Of a DNA stretch of 64,000 nucleotides, positions 1 to 14,201 are shown one piece after another. The notes beneath the pieces were generated by a model that made no database searches, had not been told where the DNA came from, and saw only the letters and a program-made list of their open reading frames with translations. Both the position numbers and the translations under genes were made by a program. How positions within the stretch are numbered: the first letter of the stretch is position 1; each line of letters starts with the position of its first letter. Source of the DNA: Isoetes taiwanensis (Eukaryota > Streptophyta > Lycopodiopsida > Isoetales > Isoetaceae); NCBI GenBank assembly GCA_021234155.1, contig JAJEKV010000064.1, positions 7,258,001 through 7,322,000 on the forward strand, given 5' to 3'.

Positions 1-3000
1 GAATCGAAATACTGTTCATCCGTCTACAGGTAATATGACACAGAGATTTGAAATCCAATATTTTGGAGCTTTGTCCAGAACAAAAAATAGCGAAGGAAAA
101 AAAAACATAATGTAGGAGGTTTCTATTTTACAATGCTTGAAGCGCAAAAACGATGCATAAATTCTGTCCCAGGGCTTTCAATCCTGGTATGGCCTGTACG
201 TAACACTCTGCAACTCATTCGATCATCGCACATACTGTTTATGCGCCACGTCATCAAATTATTTCTATGCATGTACATACTGTATTTGCAATTATAGTTA
301 CGACTTTAAAGGCGAATCATATTTCCTAGAATGTGCTTGTGATTGGCACACATCTAGGTATTTCGTTTTTAAATTTTAGAGATTAGCCATTTATATATTT
401 ATACATGTAATCAATGCCACTTAGGCTACCATGTCAACATTCATGACTTCTAGCTCATCACCAAAAATATCATTTAAAAAATAAATGTATCAACATATGG
501 GTATCACCTTTGCCAAAATTGGCCAAAAGGTGTGTGTTCCTCATGTACATAGACATTGTCTAACAAGATCCACATGGTGAGAGCAGACGGTACAAGGCAC
601 CTACTTTAGCCACAGAATGCTCTTTTATCCTCCACCGACAATTCAAGTTGCATTTCTCAGATTTGCAGACCCTAAACAGTTAAACAGTTCTTCCCGTTCA
701 AAGTTGGAGATTTTCTAAACTTGTTAAGAAACTGCAATTTCACACATTAAGTTCCACAACTTCGTTAAACATTACTAAAACTTACTTAAACTTGCAACCT
801 TTTAAGTTCTATTTCAAAAACATGTTATGATAAAAGTGGGTCTAATGACATGGTAATTCTGTTTCTATCATCAATAGACACGATTCGATATTTCCTCCAC
901 TCCAGACAGATAGATCGCTCCAAAGCCGAGATAGATGAGAAAGTTACTAATCTTGGCACCATAATACAAGGCTATTTGGCACAAGTTCAAATTACGGAGG
1001 AGATAGGAAAGAGAAATGTTCGCGGTGGCCTTGGCCGCCGCGATAAATTTCTTGTATATTATACACGGGCATAGACAACTTCTATTTCTTCTTTTAATAT
1101 AGTACACACTTATAATTCCTACACTCTTTAGTACAAACTCATTCTAATCATATCAACTTCTGTCTATATGTCTATTATACTCTCCCTTCACTTTACAAAT
1201 TGTTTTATTACAGTCTGCCCTAATTTAATTTTGTATCAATTTTTTTTCTTATTTCGTTACAGTTTTAACAACTCATATATTGCTATCCTCATTGTTTTAT
1301 ATGCCCATCACATTTATACTTATCCTTTAATACAATTATATATATTGCAATATATCTCACATTTTTACATATATACCTTAACATTAATCACACACACATG
1401 TTCTTCATCATTTATTATTCATAACCTTTTTATAATAATATCTAAGTCTTGTTATTCCTTCAATAGTTTGTATAACACATACATAATTATTATTTTCCAT
1501 TCTATTATATTTAATACTGCATTGAATACTGAATTTCACTCTACACTTTATTATATCATCATTTTCTTTCCACCATATTTTGAAATACTTTTCTTCTTTT
1601 AACTATCTCGCGTCTTTCCAGACCCACACTGTCTATCTTAACTATACTTTACATCTACATGTGTACACATATTAATTCATTAGTTATATCTATATATTTA
1701 TCAGACATTCTTATATTTACATCGCACAGATACACAGAGACATTCTATGGGGCGCCGTTAAGTTGATGTCGCCTGGATCGCTATCCGCCAGTGGTATGGC
1801 CATGCAATCTTCCTGTATCACAAAAGGGCAGTTGTGAATATAGTGTCCACGGCGGAAGCATCAAAAGCATGCCTGGTCCTTCTTGATCCTGTTATATAAT
1901 GATGGTTGAGCAGGTCCTGGGCCCTTGCTTAAAGTAGAAGTGCTGAACGTTGGGAATAAGGAGTGGTAAGGTATCCTTATTTTGGATCGATAGCCGAAAG
2001 AATTGGTATCACGATGTTTATTATCCCATTGAATCACTGGATATTAAGCGACCTAGCAAGGTATACTTAATAATTACGAGGATTGATTTATCATGCGACT
2101 ATATTGCCATTCAACATAGAAGGATACGGGGTATAGTGCCATGTAGTTGAGGGAACAAGTTAAGGGAATGGAACACATCGTATCTCCTCTAGGATTAAAG
2201 GAGCGCCAAATAGAAAACTGGGCAATAGCAAGGGAACGTAGTAATGTCCCCACACAAGTGTGATACAAGGGTAGCTTGAGAGTTGTTGTAACCAGTATTT
2301 CAAATATAGGGAAGTGGAATTGACACTTTGAGTAGCCCAAAGTGTGGAATATAAACAAGGTAGGTGCCCAATGAACATCTCACCAAGGAGAATGTGCTCT
2401 GGACTTGGTACTGTGTGTATCCCGAGGAGTAGCTCCACATTGGTATATGCATACTAGGACCATTTAATGGCATAACAACAAAAAGAAAGGGTGTATAAGA
2501 GAACTTTTAGTTCACAGTCCGTATGAATACGGAAATAATGAAGATAAGAGTTCCTATAGTAGACTTTAAACATGTCCACTAGGAACGTAGGGTGGCCTCT
2601 CTCACTGCGGAATTTGTGACTAGAGCTTGAGGATCATGTCAAACTAGGGTTATAGAGTCTAAAAAAGTGTGGTGTCAAAACCACAATATGAATATGGTTC
2701 AAGATAAACGAGCTGAGAAAAACAAGAAGTTGAATTTTTGGTGGATAATATCATCCACTATATTGTTATACAGGTTATAACACATGTTACTATAGCACAT
2801 AATAACAAGGTAGTGGTCGTGAATATTGGAAGGATTTAGTAGTATCAAATACTACATACGTGAGGATGTCAAGGATGTCACATTCCATCTATCTTACCAT
2901 CCTGGATCCTTCGACTCACGCTACGCGCAAATCCTGAAAAATTGCTATCCCTTGCCTTGAGGTATAGACCTCTTATAGATTATGACTTTAGGACTCTTAA

Positions 3001-3714
3001 GGGGGTAAGGAATTGGATAACCAAATGGCAGTTACTAACGAAGGTTCGAACATAGGGGTTTTCTATTATGAGATCGAGAGGGTTCAATGCCTCCGTCTCA
3101 TTATAAGGGAGCCAAAGACGACAATGTTTGAAACGGACCAAAAATTGAAGTTGACATTGATAACTTAAGAAAATAAGTTAATTGTGACAAAGCATAGTTG
3201 ATATTGGGAACACAAAGGATATTTAGCTGAAGGAGCCTTTAGAAAAGCTCTTCAACTGGGGTAGTAACCTTTGGAATTATATCATAATCCTATGTGGGGA
3301 TCATAATTTATGTACGGGGCTGAAGTACCATAAGACACTACAGGAATGGTTGAAATACCTAGGGACCCTATCAAAATGTAGGTAGCATATACCATTCCAA
3401 CATAAAGTTGGCTTGTCCATTTGGGAAGTCGGTGGCTCAGCCACATCATAAAGATATATAGGCAATGGGTTTTCTTTCAAGGAACTACTAAGGTTACACT
3501 TTAGCCAAGTTAGAGCGGAACTCTAGTATTGTGGGATGAGGATATATGTTTACTACGTATGTACCATATACACATATGATAAACATCTTGCTGAGGTAAT
3601 CTATGCAGTGACACGAGGAGAGGCCCGATTCACTGTTGCTTTGCAGATTCTAGTTATACTCCAGACCCTTCATTGCTAACTTTGAGGTACACTCATCGTT
3701 GATGCTGTCTTGAT
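1..3714. other. AT-rich intergenic DNA, no gene recognised
   Basis: No coding region is supportable here. The only open frames are short, lack any motif I recognise and overlap on opposite strands. The stretch may be decayed interior of the LTR element whose LTR-like copy lies at 3715-5590 in minus orientation, because the internal part of a minus-strand element would extend leftwards from that LTR, but I could not find gag or pol motifs. Confidence 0.5.
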
Positions 3715-5590
3715 GCTGGATACTGGTGCCCTTTGGTTAATTGGACCGTTCCCGACACGTTGCGCAAAAATTGCCTCCATCCGAGTTACCTATAAAAAGT
3801 TATGGCCCTTGGAAACAAGAGACCTTCTTACCTCCAAGAACTTAACTTAACTATAATAACTCACACCTTCATACCTAACTAGTTTAATCCTCTCATAACT
3901 AGGTCAACACAGATATTAACTATAGAATTGGGGTAGTTTAACCTAAGTCAAAGTCCCCTAAACTAACCAACCTAACGAGTTAGACTATGGCTAGTGCAAT
4001 GATTTGGTCTACCAAAATCATTCTTTGTACCACTGTGACGCTCCTCGAATCCATATGATACTCAATTCGTATAAATACAGGAAATTCCTCTCCCATGGCG
4101 ACTCCATCACCACAGAAGGGTCCTCCGTCTGACTCGGACTACTTGTGATGGCCAAGTGTCCGGGTGAAGGACACAAAGGTGTCATTTGTCCCACGCCTTT
4201 TATGGGAATCCTATACAGTGGAAGCGTACATACATATTAGCACCTGGCAACAATACTAATAAATAATATACCACCACGAAGGGTGGCCCATCATCATCAA
4301 TAGAACTAACAACAGAATATCAATATAACAAAGGAAATGCACCATAAATAAGGGCTCTAGCCCGGGCTCAGACTCATGGGGGTCGACTGACAGTCAAGGC
4401 CTCCGTATGACAGCAGACAAAGGTATAACATGGCGTTGGCTAGCATAGGACAATGGTTAGGGTAGTCCACTCCATCCGCCCCTTCTATGCACACTTTGCA
4501 AATAGATTGAAACATGCTATGGCGTGATTGTAGCCTTTTGGAGATGCAATCTCATGGAATCACCCTATGAGACTACTCTGGGTTACATCTCCCCAGTCCG
4601 ATGAGGCATGTCAGGGACGTGACCCCCTCCCAGGCATGGCGGATCCCTGGGTGTGGGTGGAACACGTGCCACGTCAGTGACCCCCACATCTGTAACCGAC
4701 TTACTTTCCTAAATCTAAAGGCCAGCTCATCACGCCCCTTTGAGCCCAGGACAGCTATATAGGCACGTCGCCTGCGACCCAGGGAGTGTCAGACCCATAT
4801 CCGGCCCACACTCAGTGACTGACTATAAGTCTAATACACTATAGGAATCCTGTAGCCAAGCTAGGCAAGACCCCACCCTCGTTTCACCATCATACTCGTT
4901 GTCTAGTGCTGAATCACAACATAGCATCCACAGCCAGGTGGGCTCTTGTGCACAGGCTGTATATATTGGAATTTAAGGGATTCTAACTAGGAGCATCTCT
5001 ACTTCTGCATAGCCTTTGGGTCTCTACTCCCCTTAATTCCCACAAACACAAGAGGAACAGAAAGAGAACTATTATTTAACCATACATCTATTCATACAAG
5101 GGTTAATCCGAGCTATCTTCTAAGCATACACGGGTTAATCCTATGACTATCTAAGAATCCAAGCTATCTATGTACTAACCAGAATCATAGCTAGATCTAC
5201 TATCTCTCTGGTTCATCCTTCTGGCTGGGGCAGGATTCAACAACAGCTCCTCCTCCACCAATCCCTCCCCCAATTCGAATTGGGGCAAATTGGGGTGGAA
5301 GCCCCAATTTTTGTGTCCCAAATTGGCAAGCCTGCCTTGCCCAATCGATTTGGGCCAGGAGGCAACTCTAGGTTGGTTAATATGAACTAATTTAATATTT
5401 GAACCCCTTTTAATATTAGGTTAAGCCCTAAATTCGATTTAGGATTTAGGGCTAGGTTTCCACCTTAATAATTAATGATTAACATAGCTACCCTCAGCTT
5501 ATGAATAATTAATGCACCATCACTTATTCATAGTGATGTATTATGTATTTATACCTAGAAGGCATATAAATACGTGGAACGTCAGATCAA
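3715..5590 (-). repeat. LTR-like dispersed repeat, copy A
   Basis: About 1.9 kb here is collinear with 53596-54933 plus 58772-59249. Shared blocks include the ACGAGTTAGACTATGG region near 3980 and 53842, the GTCGACTGAC region near 4383 and 54236, and the AGGTGGGCTCTTGTGCACAG region near 4935 and 54792. Read on the minus strand it would begin TGACGTTCCACGTATTTATA, with a TATA-like run close to that end, and would finish CAGCATCA, consistent with TG...CA ends of an LTR. A perfect 18-bp palindrome, CCCCAATTCGAATTGGGG, lies at 5268-5285. Copy A could be a solo LTR, since no gag-like frame follows it leftwards. Sequence shows the homology; the LTR label is inference. Confidence 0.55.
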
Positions 5591-7847
5591 TCCAATTCAA
5601 TCCGAGTTGTCCATGTAAAGATAAGGTTATAAACATTCATCTCACAGTCTAAATTGGAAGTTGTGACACAATCATCTATCTGTCTAGCATCTTATTTTTC
5701 CTTTGGTCGATATGTAGTCTTCGAATGTGGTTTTGGAAAAAACGTCAATGAAGCATAGAATTTCCTCATTACAATGGACATGATATTTGAAAGTCTCCTA
5801 GAAATTGCAGCGAAAAAATACGAAAATACATGGTACGAGAGACAAATAGAAAAATGGGTAATGTGACAACTAAAAACAACTTATGAATATGGTATGGTAT
5901 AAAAACATTTGTTATTGGCCAGATAATTATTTGTTATTTTGCTACATATTCTAAACGAGGTGCACCTGGACTACCACAGTCGTCGGATCTGTCACTTTTA
6001 CGGCCCAGACTGTATGTTGGAGCCTCTGGGCACCTCTCGTTTCGATTATGCTCATTTATGATTGGGGGTGCCTATGATTTTGAGATGTCAAATACGAGTT
6101 TGCCTAAGGTTTTGATGGTATACGAGCCTTTATATGGCTTCGCTTAAGGTTTCAGAATATGAAATACAGGAGCTCGAACCTCTACCAAAATAACTCAATG
6201 TCCTAATAAGACTACTTTAACCAATCTAACCAATGAGCTAATGTGACTATTTTTATCTTAAATCTATGTTTTGTTTTTATAATAACCCATTGAATTGTTT
6301 TAGGGATATGGTCTATGGTTTTAGGAATTATATCTATATCAAATCCCCCTTGAACCCCCTGTTATTTTGCTACATATAAATATCCCTCTACTCGTTTATA
6401 TATATGTACAGTTAAAAATGACTTGTTGTTGTTCCACAATTATGCAGATTGTCTCCAAATGTGCTAACCATTTCTAGGGCTTGCATCATTCAGCAGAAAC
6501 TCAGTCTGCCACATATGATACAAATTGGTAAATCAAGATATTGAATGTGCAGGATTGTTGTCCATGGCATAAGCTTAAAAATTGCTTGATTCTAGTATTA
6601 GTTAGAGATAGCTTTGAAGTTGCATACATAGAATACAAAAAAAGTATGAAATTATGAAACCTCTTCCTTTTTATACTTCCTTCATTCCTTCCTTCCTTCC
6701 TTCCTTCCTTTTTATATATTTGGTAATATATATGAAAAAAATGGCTGGTGAAAATCATCGAAAATTGATGCGGATGCAAAGGCGCGTGAATAGATATGCA
6801 TATAATTTCCAGCATCCACATTGTTTGGATGTTGCAGAAGCAAAATTTAGACAGAACATGGGCCGCATTTCTTGGGGCTTGTGGATGCCCCGAAATCATA
6901 GCATTCGAGAACCATAATAAATGTGGGTGTAAATTCTCGCAGCTGCCTGCTTTTGTCTCTGTTGACGCCACGGAAATAGGGTGTCGGCAAATTGCATTAC
7001 ACGCAATCGTGAAAATGTTTGAGTTGCGTATTTTTATCTAAGCGAACAGCCCGAAATCATGGCTGCTCTACATGTGGCCGTGAATATAGCACTTTTGATA
7101 AGGTTGATGGCCCATAGCATTTTTTGATAAGTGCGAGTGCTCAATTTGTGAAGATTTTTGGAGCATAATCGACAAGTTTCATGATAGATCTGGCCCAGCC
7201 TACCAGCTACACACTTCCCTTCTCATTCTTGATCCATCAAGTGAGAGATATCTAGTGATCAAACATATCCGTTGATCATCAAGTGTGAGCGTCATTTTCT
7301 ACAACTTGATCTATTGAGTGTGAGCATCATAGATAACAGTTGCTATTTGTCAGTGGCTACAACCTCTGCTCCAATTAATACAGTCACCATCCATGGATGC
7401 ATTGTCTTTCACAATGCAAGAGTTATCCCAGGTAATACAGGCTGAGCAAATTGCAATGTAGCCCGATTGTCTACTCTATCATGCCGCCCTTTGAACATAT
7501 GCCATACCTCCCTTATAGATAAGTGCATCCCCGAGCATATGATCAGCATCTAAAGAACCATCCCTCCACATTCGCCCTCTTCGCCTCCGACACTGCTTGT
7601 CCCTTCGTGGCCTGAAGAATCTTACTGTGGAGAAATCTTTGCCTGTGAAGGGGTCAAACGCTGGCAGAACACTTAAAAGAATGAATATGAAAGAGATCTT
7701 TTACAAAGCACTCAATTGTCAATATGTTTGTTGTAAGTAAGGTGGCTTATTCTATTTCTGATGTTCCCATTTGATGAATCTAGAATGCCATCTACAATGA
7801 GACAAGCAAACTCACAACACGAGGTGTTATAAGACCAATCAAACACG

Positions 7848-7884
<37 letters not shown>

Positions 7885-8930
7885 CCTTAACCAAGCGAGA
7901 CTATGTACGATATAAACTACACCGTACGTAAAGTTCCTCATGTGTGGGGTATGCAAGTACAAAATTTGCTATACTGTATAACAAGATTCGCAAAATACTA
8001 TAAGATTTCAAGCGGAATACTATATGGTGTTGATTTTGTACGTGCAAAATACAATTATGAATTATGAGGGCTCTCGCTGCCCTACATCACCCCCCGTGTG
8101 AATATGCACCCAAACCAAAGGGGGTTTAAGGAGGATTTTAATTTAAATGTGTTGGACCCAATGGTTGTGTTAATTAATGTCAATGGTAGTTATGTGTTGG
8201 TTGTTAATGTCAATGGTTGTTATGTGTTGGTTGTTATGTGTTGGGGGATTTAATTTTTATATGTTGGATGTTAATGGTTTGTGTTGCAAAAATTTTTTTG
8301 GGCCCCTTCGGGCCCTTAGGGGACGCCCCGGTGTGACAAAAATTTTAGAATTCAAACCAGAAAAAAACTAGAATTCATTTGAGGCTTTCCTCACCTGTAG
8401 CATAAGTAAAAGTTACCATAAAGATAGAGCGGATTGATCCCATTATTCTGAAAGTCATAAAGTTTGATACACCCATACACAAACATTTTTCAACTGGAAT
8501 TTAACAGCAGCCTTTGGCCTCCATGGATTCTTGTGGTGAGAAACCAAAGTGGAAAACTTTTCTGCTTGTTAGCACAAGGATCTAGAAGCCTTGGAATTTG
8601 CTTAATAACTGCCTCAAAATCTAAAAATGCATGGTAATTTTTTGCAACCTTCATTCGGAATGAGCCATAAAACAATATCCAATAACGCAATCCTGTATTA
8701 ATCAGCTGGTAGGATGTGAAAGCCTACCAAACCTGGCCGAAAAATTGCTGTTTTAGCATAGATAACTCAACCAAACATATCCATATCATACACTATCAAA
8801 AAGATCTCGGAGAGAGCTTTCCAACGCAATAAAAATCATCTCAAACAGAGCTCTGGATCAAAAATTATGATAAGAAATGTGTTGCCCGGGAAACTCGCAC
8901 TACATGCGCCCTTCAAGCCCTTCATGTGCC
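5591..8930. other. Intergenic DNA with microsatellites, no gene recognised
   Basis: No reading frame here has recognisable motifs. Simple repeats are a CCTT run near 6680-6710 and a GAAA run passing into GA at 7847-7884. A short tandem stretch near 8177-8245 repeats TCAATGGTNGTTATGTGTTG. These account for the low-complexity translations visible in the region. Confidence 0.5.
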
Positions 8931-9101
8931 CATTATGCACCACACACACAAAAAGAGGGCTTTTGTTATGAGCCATTGGTTGTTGACCATTATGCACCAC
9001 ACGCACAAAAAGAGGGCTTTTGTTTTGAGCCATTGGTTGTTGACCATTATGCACCACACGCACAAAAAAAGGGCTTTTGTTGTGAGCCATTGGTTGTTGA
9101 C
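8931..9101. repeat. 57-bp tandem repeat, three units
   Basis: Three consecutive units start at 8931, 8988 and 9045 and differ by only a few substitutions. Each unit opens with CATTATGCACCACAC and closes with GAGCCATTGGTTGTTGAC. Because 57 is a multiple of three, several frames stay open on both strands, so the apparent peptides here are by-products of the repeat. Confidence 0.9.
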
Positions 9102-9503
9102 CATTGGAAAAAAAAAAGGCTAAAATCAATGGCTCAGAAATGATGCACTCTAGATGTACGCATTAGTACATCCATTTGAATACATCACGAAATCATAGGA
9201 AAACCTTAGTGAAAAGCGTACAAAAACACAAAGAAAACCCCCTGTTATTATGCTACATATTTAATACTGGTCATTCATACACAGTACCATTGGGAGTGAG
9301 GCATAAAAGGGCAAGCTCTCTCAAGGTGTGCAGGGCATTTTATTGCTAATCCTGAAGCCGTTGACCCTACTAAGTTCACATGATCAAGCAGCCTATGCTC
9401 GATGGCGCATCAGAATAATGGCCCATGTGACCCAATGGACACCTAATTATGACCCTACACTAGCAAAGAAAAAAACAAGGTAATGCCAAGCTAGTGCTCA
9501 TTA

Positions 9504-12500
9504 GGGCGGATTTGGGGTCTCAAAATGGCCCTTATCTTGGATGCCAGAATTCCACGTCATGTTTCTCGCGACCAATGATGTTTGCGCATTTTTTTCCAAA
9601 GTCAGTATTAGTTGGCAAGTAGAAAGAGGAGCAGGCTTACTTGGCATCCACATGGCGAAATTTCATAGGACATGTTTGTGCATTCATTGCAACCACATTA
9701 ATGGCCCGCATTTTTCGAAAATCGTATCGCGGACCAAAATAATGGCTACTTTTCCCGCCTACTGTGCACATGCCCACATGCACCAACCACCTTTTCAAAT
9801 TTTGGCACCAAGATTTCCATTGTTCACATTAGCCGCCACGTGCATCCTCTCCTTCATGGCTCTTCATTTGGAATCCAAGTCTCCAATAGTGTATCGTGTT
9901 TTTTTGTGGGCGAGCATAGAGTTAAGCAACAACTGGAGGCGATGTGCGGACAAGCAAACGTACGTTACATGCCATGTTTTTACTACCCAAATTTTCATTC
10001 TGAAGTTTTCCTACTTTTCAGCTCTTCCCATTCATCGTATTGCTCCCTGCCATTCATTCTTACAATTCAACGACCGATCTGTATCTCTAATTGCATCCAT
10101 CATTGCTCCTAGTACTCCTACATTGCTTCTGCAGTTCATCACTTACAAAACAATAAAGGCACGACGGTGGAAGGATATCTATCCATAGGCTCGTGGGTGA
10201 GAATGCTATCCTTAACGAAGGATGACTATGGAGTTACATCGTCGGAGCGACATTCATACGCAATGAATAGGTAGAACTATAGGGTTCAAAATAAATGCTA
10301 TGGATAGTATATTGCAAAAAAAAAGGGGAAGGGAGGGGGGGAAGGGGTTTGAAGAGGAGGATATTTGCAAATTTGCACCCTCAATAATACATGGATCACA
10401 CCATGCGAAAATGCATATGCACTTTGTAAATGTGTAGTGAGATTTCGCGTCATGTGATTCTTGCTTCTTTTTTCTTCCCTCTTCTTGATTTATATTCACT
10501 CACTGAATCAAATATTTTTCTTTGGGCTATATTTATCAGATGTCGGGGATTTGAGACTAGGGAAAAGCATTACTGGCATCGTTGTTGTCTAACATATGGA
10601 TATAAGAGACATGCTTTTCCAAGATATACATTCAGGGCAATGGGCATTGTAAAGTTGTGGGAGCCGAGCTTGAAAGTCGTCCCATGACCTCGTTTAAGCG
10701 AATTGTGCAAGCCTTATGAGAATGGTGTCCTTGCAATGAAGAAATGTTTGATAAGACGTGCATCCAGGGTTGTTGAAAAAATGAGTTACAAAATATTTGC
10801 TCCATTAGAGGTGTTTATTAATGCCACGACACAAAAGCTCCAAAGACATATTGTATAAAATGTCGCTTTCATGAGCCTTTGGATCAGTTAACTCAAAGTG
10901 TCACATATGGAAACATTGTTAGGTTTGTTAAAATAACATAAAAATCTTATTTAATAAAGCTTTGGTTGTTGGTAAAGTGTTGGCTTATTGATTATGTGTT
11001 TGTATTTTACTTACCCTCTTTGAAAACGTTTAGTTCATAAAACATAATATAACTTGGAATGATACATATTTTATATGCAAATGGGAGACTATTGATGAGG
11101 GACTTGGTGTTATTATCTATTGACAACAAAATAAGGAAGTGGATCACACCATGCGAATTTAGTATATTCCAACCTTTTAGCTTATACAAAATTCGCTTGG
11201 TGTGATCTTTTTGAAAAAACATGACTTCCTATAGTAAAATTACTTTGATTATCTTTTAATAAAAGAAATATATATGTGTCTTATTTGAAGTTAAGTGTGG
11301 ATATGTGACGTGCTCATTTATTGATAAAGTGTTTGCTTTTTGAAAAGGGCTAATAACTTTATGTACTACTAAAGTTGGTAAAGTATTTTAGATGCAAATA
11401 GGATGCTTGATGTGATCCTTCTTAAAAAAAGATATGCTCTTTGAAAAGGACTAATAACTTTATGCACTTGGGGTGGTAAAGCATTAAATGAGAAGGGGTA
11501 CTTGTGTTTAATTTTAATTTGACAACAAATAAGAAAGTGGATCACACGATGCGAATTTAGTGTGTTCCATTTTTGTTGCATATGTACTATTCGCTTGGTG
11601 TGATACTTCTTAAAAAATAATATGCTCTTTGAAAAGGGATAATGACTTATGTACTTAAGAGTGGTAAAGCATTTTAGATACAAATAGGAATGGGTACTTG
11701 TGTTTAATTTTAATTTGACAACAAATAAGAAAGTGGATCACACCATGCGAATTTAGTGTGTCCCTTTTCTTTTGCATATGTATTATTCGCTTGGTGTGAT
11801 CCATCTTGAAAAAAAAATAGCTTTCAAGTAAAAGGAAAGAAAGAAATATCTTATTTAAAGTGTAAAGTGTTAGTATATAAAGTGTTGGTTTATTAAAATA
11901 CTATTTGTTTACGCTAAGTTGTAAGTTCAATATTTGTGTTTCTATTTACTTTTACGCACGCAAGGATCACACCGGTAATTTCTTATATGCAATTACTTAC
12001 GCACATGAAGATTTCGCATCATATGATCCTCTTTAAACAAGGATGGCTTTGACCTTCAATGTTCATAAATTTTATGAATGTTTGCATATAAGAATGTCTC
12101 ATATCATATTTTCTTAAAAAATGGTCATCAAATGGATAAACCCTTCACATTGCAAAGTATAATATCATTTATTAGCATCTTCACGGACATTTCCCCTTCC
12201 TTATCGGAAGCGGCTCATCTCAAGGAACTCAGATTCGATTAGAATGCCTTCATCCCTCTCAATCTCTCACAATATCCTAGGAGGCCGAGTTACCGTCACC
12301 ACAAAATCGGACTAAACTTGAAACGTCCTGAAATGACGGTTTCTTGCCACTCAACGGATCCAATGGATATAAAATGCCATCCGCCCAGATGTCGACACTT
12401 TTTGAGCCCGCAAGACACAACACGCCGAGGTCTAAGTTCTTATTTTTAGACCTCCTTTTTGCGATTGAAGACTGGAGCATATTCGTGGAGTCGGGGTTGG

Positions 12501-13395
12501 ATCCTCATCCACACATCATTTGGAGCTTCCATATCTGCGTGGATCGCGACGGGCAATGAAATGAAGGTGTACAATTTGTATGCCCCAAAGACAATTAAGC
12601 CGTGTGAGCGAGCGTCCGTACTAACCTCGTTTTTGAAATTTGCAATGTGCATATGGAAATCGAAAAGTCCATTCTCCTACAATCCATGCTTTTATACATT
12701 AAGCAAATTCAAATTTCGAATTGTAGGGGGCGGAAAGCCTGTATTGGGATGAAGTAAAGATCCCGGTTAATGCTGGGTTCACATGGACGACGGTTACCGG
12801 CTTTAAAACCTGGCGAACTTAATGAGGCAAAAAAATTCAGCCCCGTTTTGGAAAATCAGCCCTTGCAAGATCCAACTTGCGTAGGCTGATGCACGTGGCC
12901 TGAATTTTTTTAATCTTCGACTCGCCCGTAACTTCGGCGGAGGGCCTAAACTTCTCCATGTGAACCACCCATAAGGCGCAGCCGCAGCGCCTCGAAATGA
13001 AAGTCTAATACAAAGCTTCAACCTATACATTCAAATTTTAAAATGTGGAAGGCGGGAAGCTTGTATGGCCATGGCCTCTAAATGAAAATAGCGCAAGAAT
13101 CGGTGACACGCACGCTTGGTATCTGACAAACCAAGAGGCACCGTCATGAGTTGCCGGTATGCTATAATGCAAGTGGCTTTTTAGAAGCGCCACAGGTTGC
13201 ATCAGCCTGTCTGACAACCAACAGAATTAAATACATATGGCGCCATGAATGCGCAATCCCCCTTATTCCGGGAGAATATTCCAAGTAAATCTGTAATGAT
13301 GAGATTTTGGTATCCTAGGTGGCATGGGAAAAAAGGAGCGGAAATATGACGTGGAATGGCTGATAGGAGGCCATTTTGAGACCCCAAATCCGCCC
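9504..13395. mobile_element. Candidate 3.9-kb non-autonomous DNA transposon with 27-bp TIRs
   Basis: The sequences at 9504-9530 and 13369-13395 are perfect reverse complements over 27 bp; the outer end reads GGGCGGATTTGGGG. Both ends are flanked by TA (9502-9503 and 13396-13397), and the inverted repeat can be extended through ATTA/TAAT to 31 bp. Internal similarity beyond the TIR is patchy (a shared TTCCACGTCAT block). No transposase is recognisable inside. The open frames at 9541-10188 and 12277-12752 show no motif and I do not call them genes. The TA flank would fit a Tc1/mariner-type target, but ATTA/TAAT symmetry leaves the true boundary uncertain. Confidence 0.45.
11141..11802. repeat. 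Array of hairpin-bearing repeats (GGATCACACC...GGTGTGATCC)
   Basis: Three copies of one stem-loop occur at about 11141-11206, 11539-11605 and 11735-11802. The left arm is GGATCACACCATGCGAA and the right arm TTCGCTTGGTGTGATCC, separated by a 30-40-nt loop. The intervening sequence (TTTAATTTTAATTTGACAAC and CTCTTTGAAAAGG blocks) is also repeated at roughly 200-bp spacing. Single arms occur at 10393, 11405 and 12013. The arms could be TIRs of very short MITEs or a fold-back unit amplified in tandem. Confidence 0.7.
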
Positions 13396-14155
13396 TAATG
13401 TACCTTTGGATGAGTGCAAAATAAACTATGCGACTGCGACTCTTATATAGAAATTGGCGCAGGAAAACAACAAGCACTTTAGCAAGGCCGCATTTTGTGA
13501 ACATTGTGTCTGCAATTGTGCATTAATGCGACCATGAGGCCCGCCCCAATGGCCTTGTATCTGCAACGATGCAGCCGCAAATTGAACTGGATGCAGTCGT
13601 GTGATGTCGCAAAAGCAAAGGTAAATTGATGCATTTGTAAAAATTTATACGCTTCAGCGTGCTGTGGACAACGCTACCCACCGGATTTTTCTTTTTTCGA
13701 TTAAGGTTTAAAACTGTCAAAAATATGTTTTATGCTTCCAAAGTACGTCTTTTTTTTTATAAAAATCGTACAAAATTTTTCACATTTACATAGGAACCTA
13801 TCCCTAGTATAAGTGCCCCAAGTCTCTTTAACCGTGTGCATTTCTTGTGCTTGGAATAGTCAAGCATGTGCAAGAACATAGTTTTATAAATGAGGTAGAT
13901 GGAGTCACGATGGTTTTCCATAAACTTTTGAACCTCAAGTTTGTTGAATATATCAAGGCTGATCTGCAAAGAAAAGGTGCCATTCCCATGAATTAAAGAC
14001 CTCGTCCTCTATTCTTGGCATGAAGTTAGACAATCTCTAAGGCAATAACCAACAAGAAAACAAAATGAAACAAACAAGAAGAGAAAATGAGGTCCTTACT
14101 CCTTATATTGGCATCTTGCCAATACTTTTCTTTCAGTCAAAAGCCTAAGTTCCTT

Positions 14156-14157
<2 letters not shown>

Positions 14158-14201
<44 letters not shown>

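Noticed and set aside
1168-1602. 144-codon plus-strand frame
   Set aside because: Very rich in Ile, Tyr, Phe and Ser as expected of AT-rich non-coding sequence; no start context or motif.
6501-6971. 156-codon minus-strand frame
   Set aside because: It crosses the CCTT microsatellite (KEGRKEGRNEG run) and shows no conserved motif.
8931-9101. CRISPR-like array
   Set aside because: The units are contiguous tandem repeats without unique spacers, in a plant-type sequence.
9541-10188. 215-codon plus-strand frame
   Set aside because: No recognisable motif, odd Cys/His/Phe-rich composition, an overlapping frame, and location just inside a putative non-autonomous transposon. Length alone is weak evidence in AT-rich DNA.
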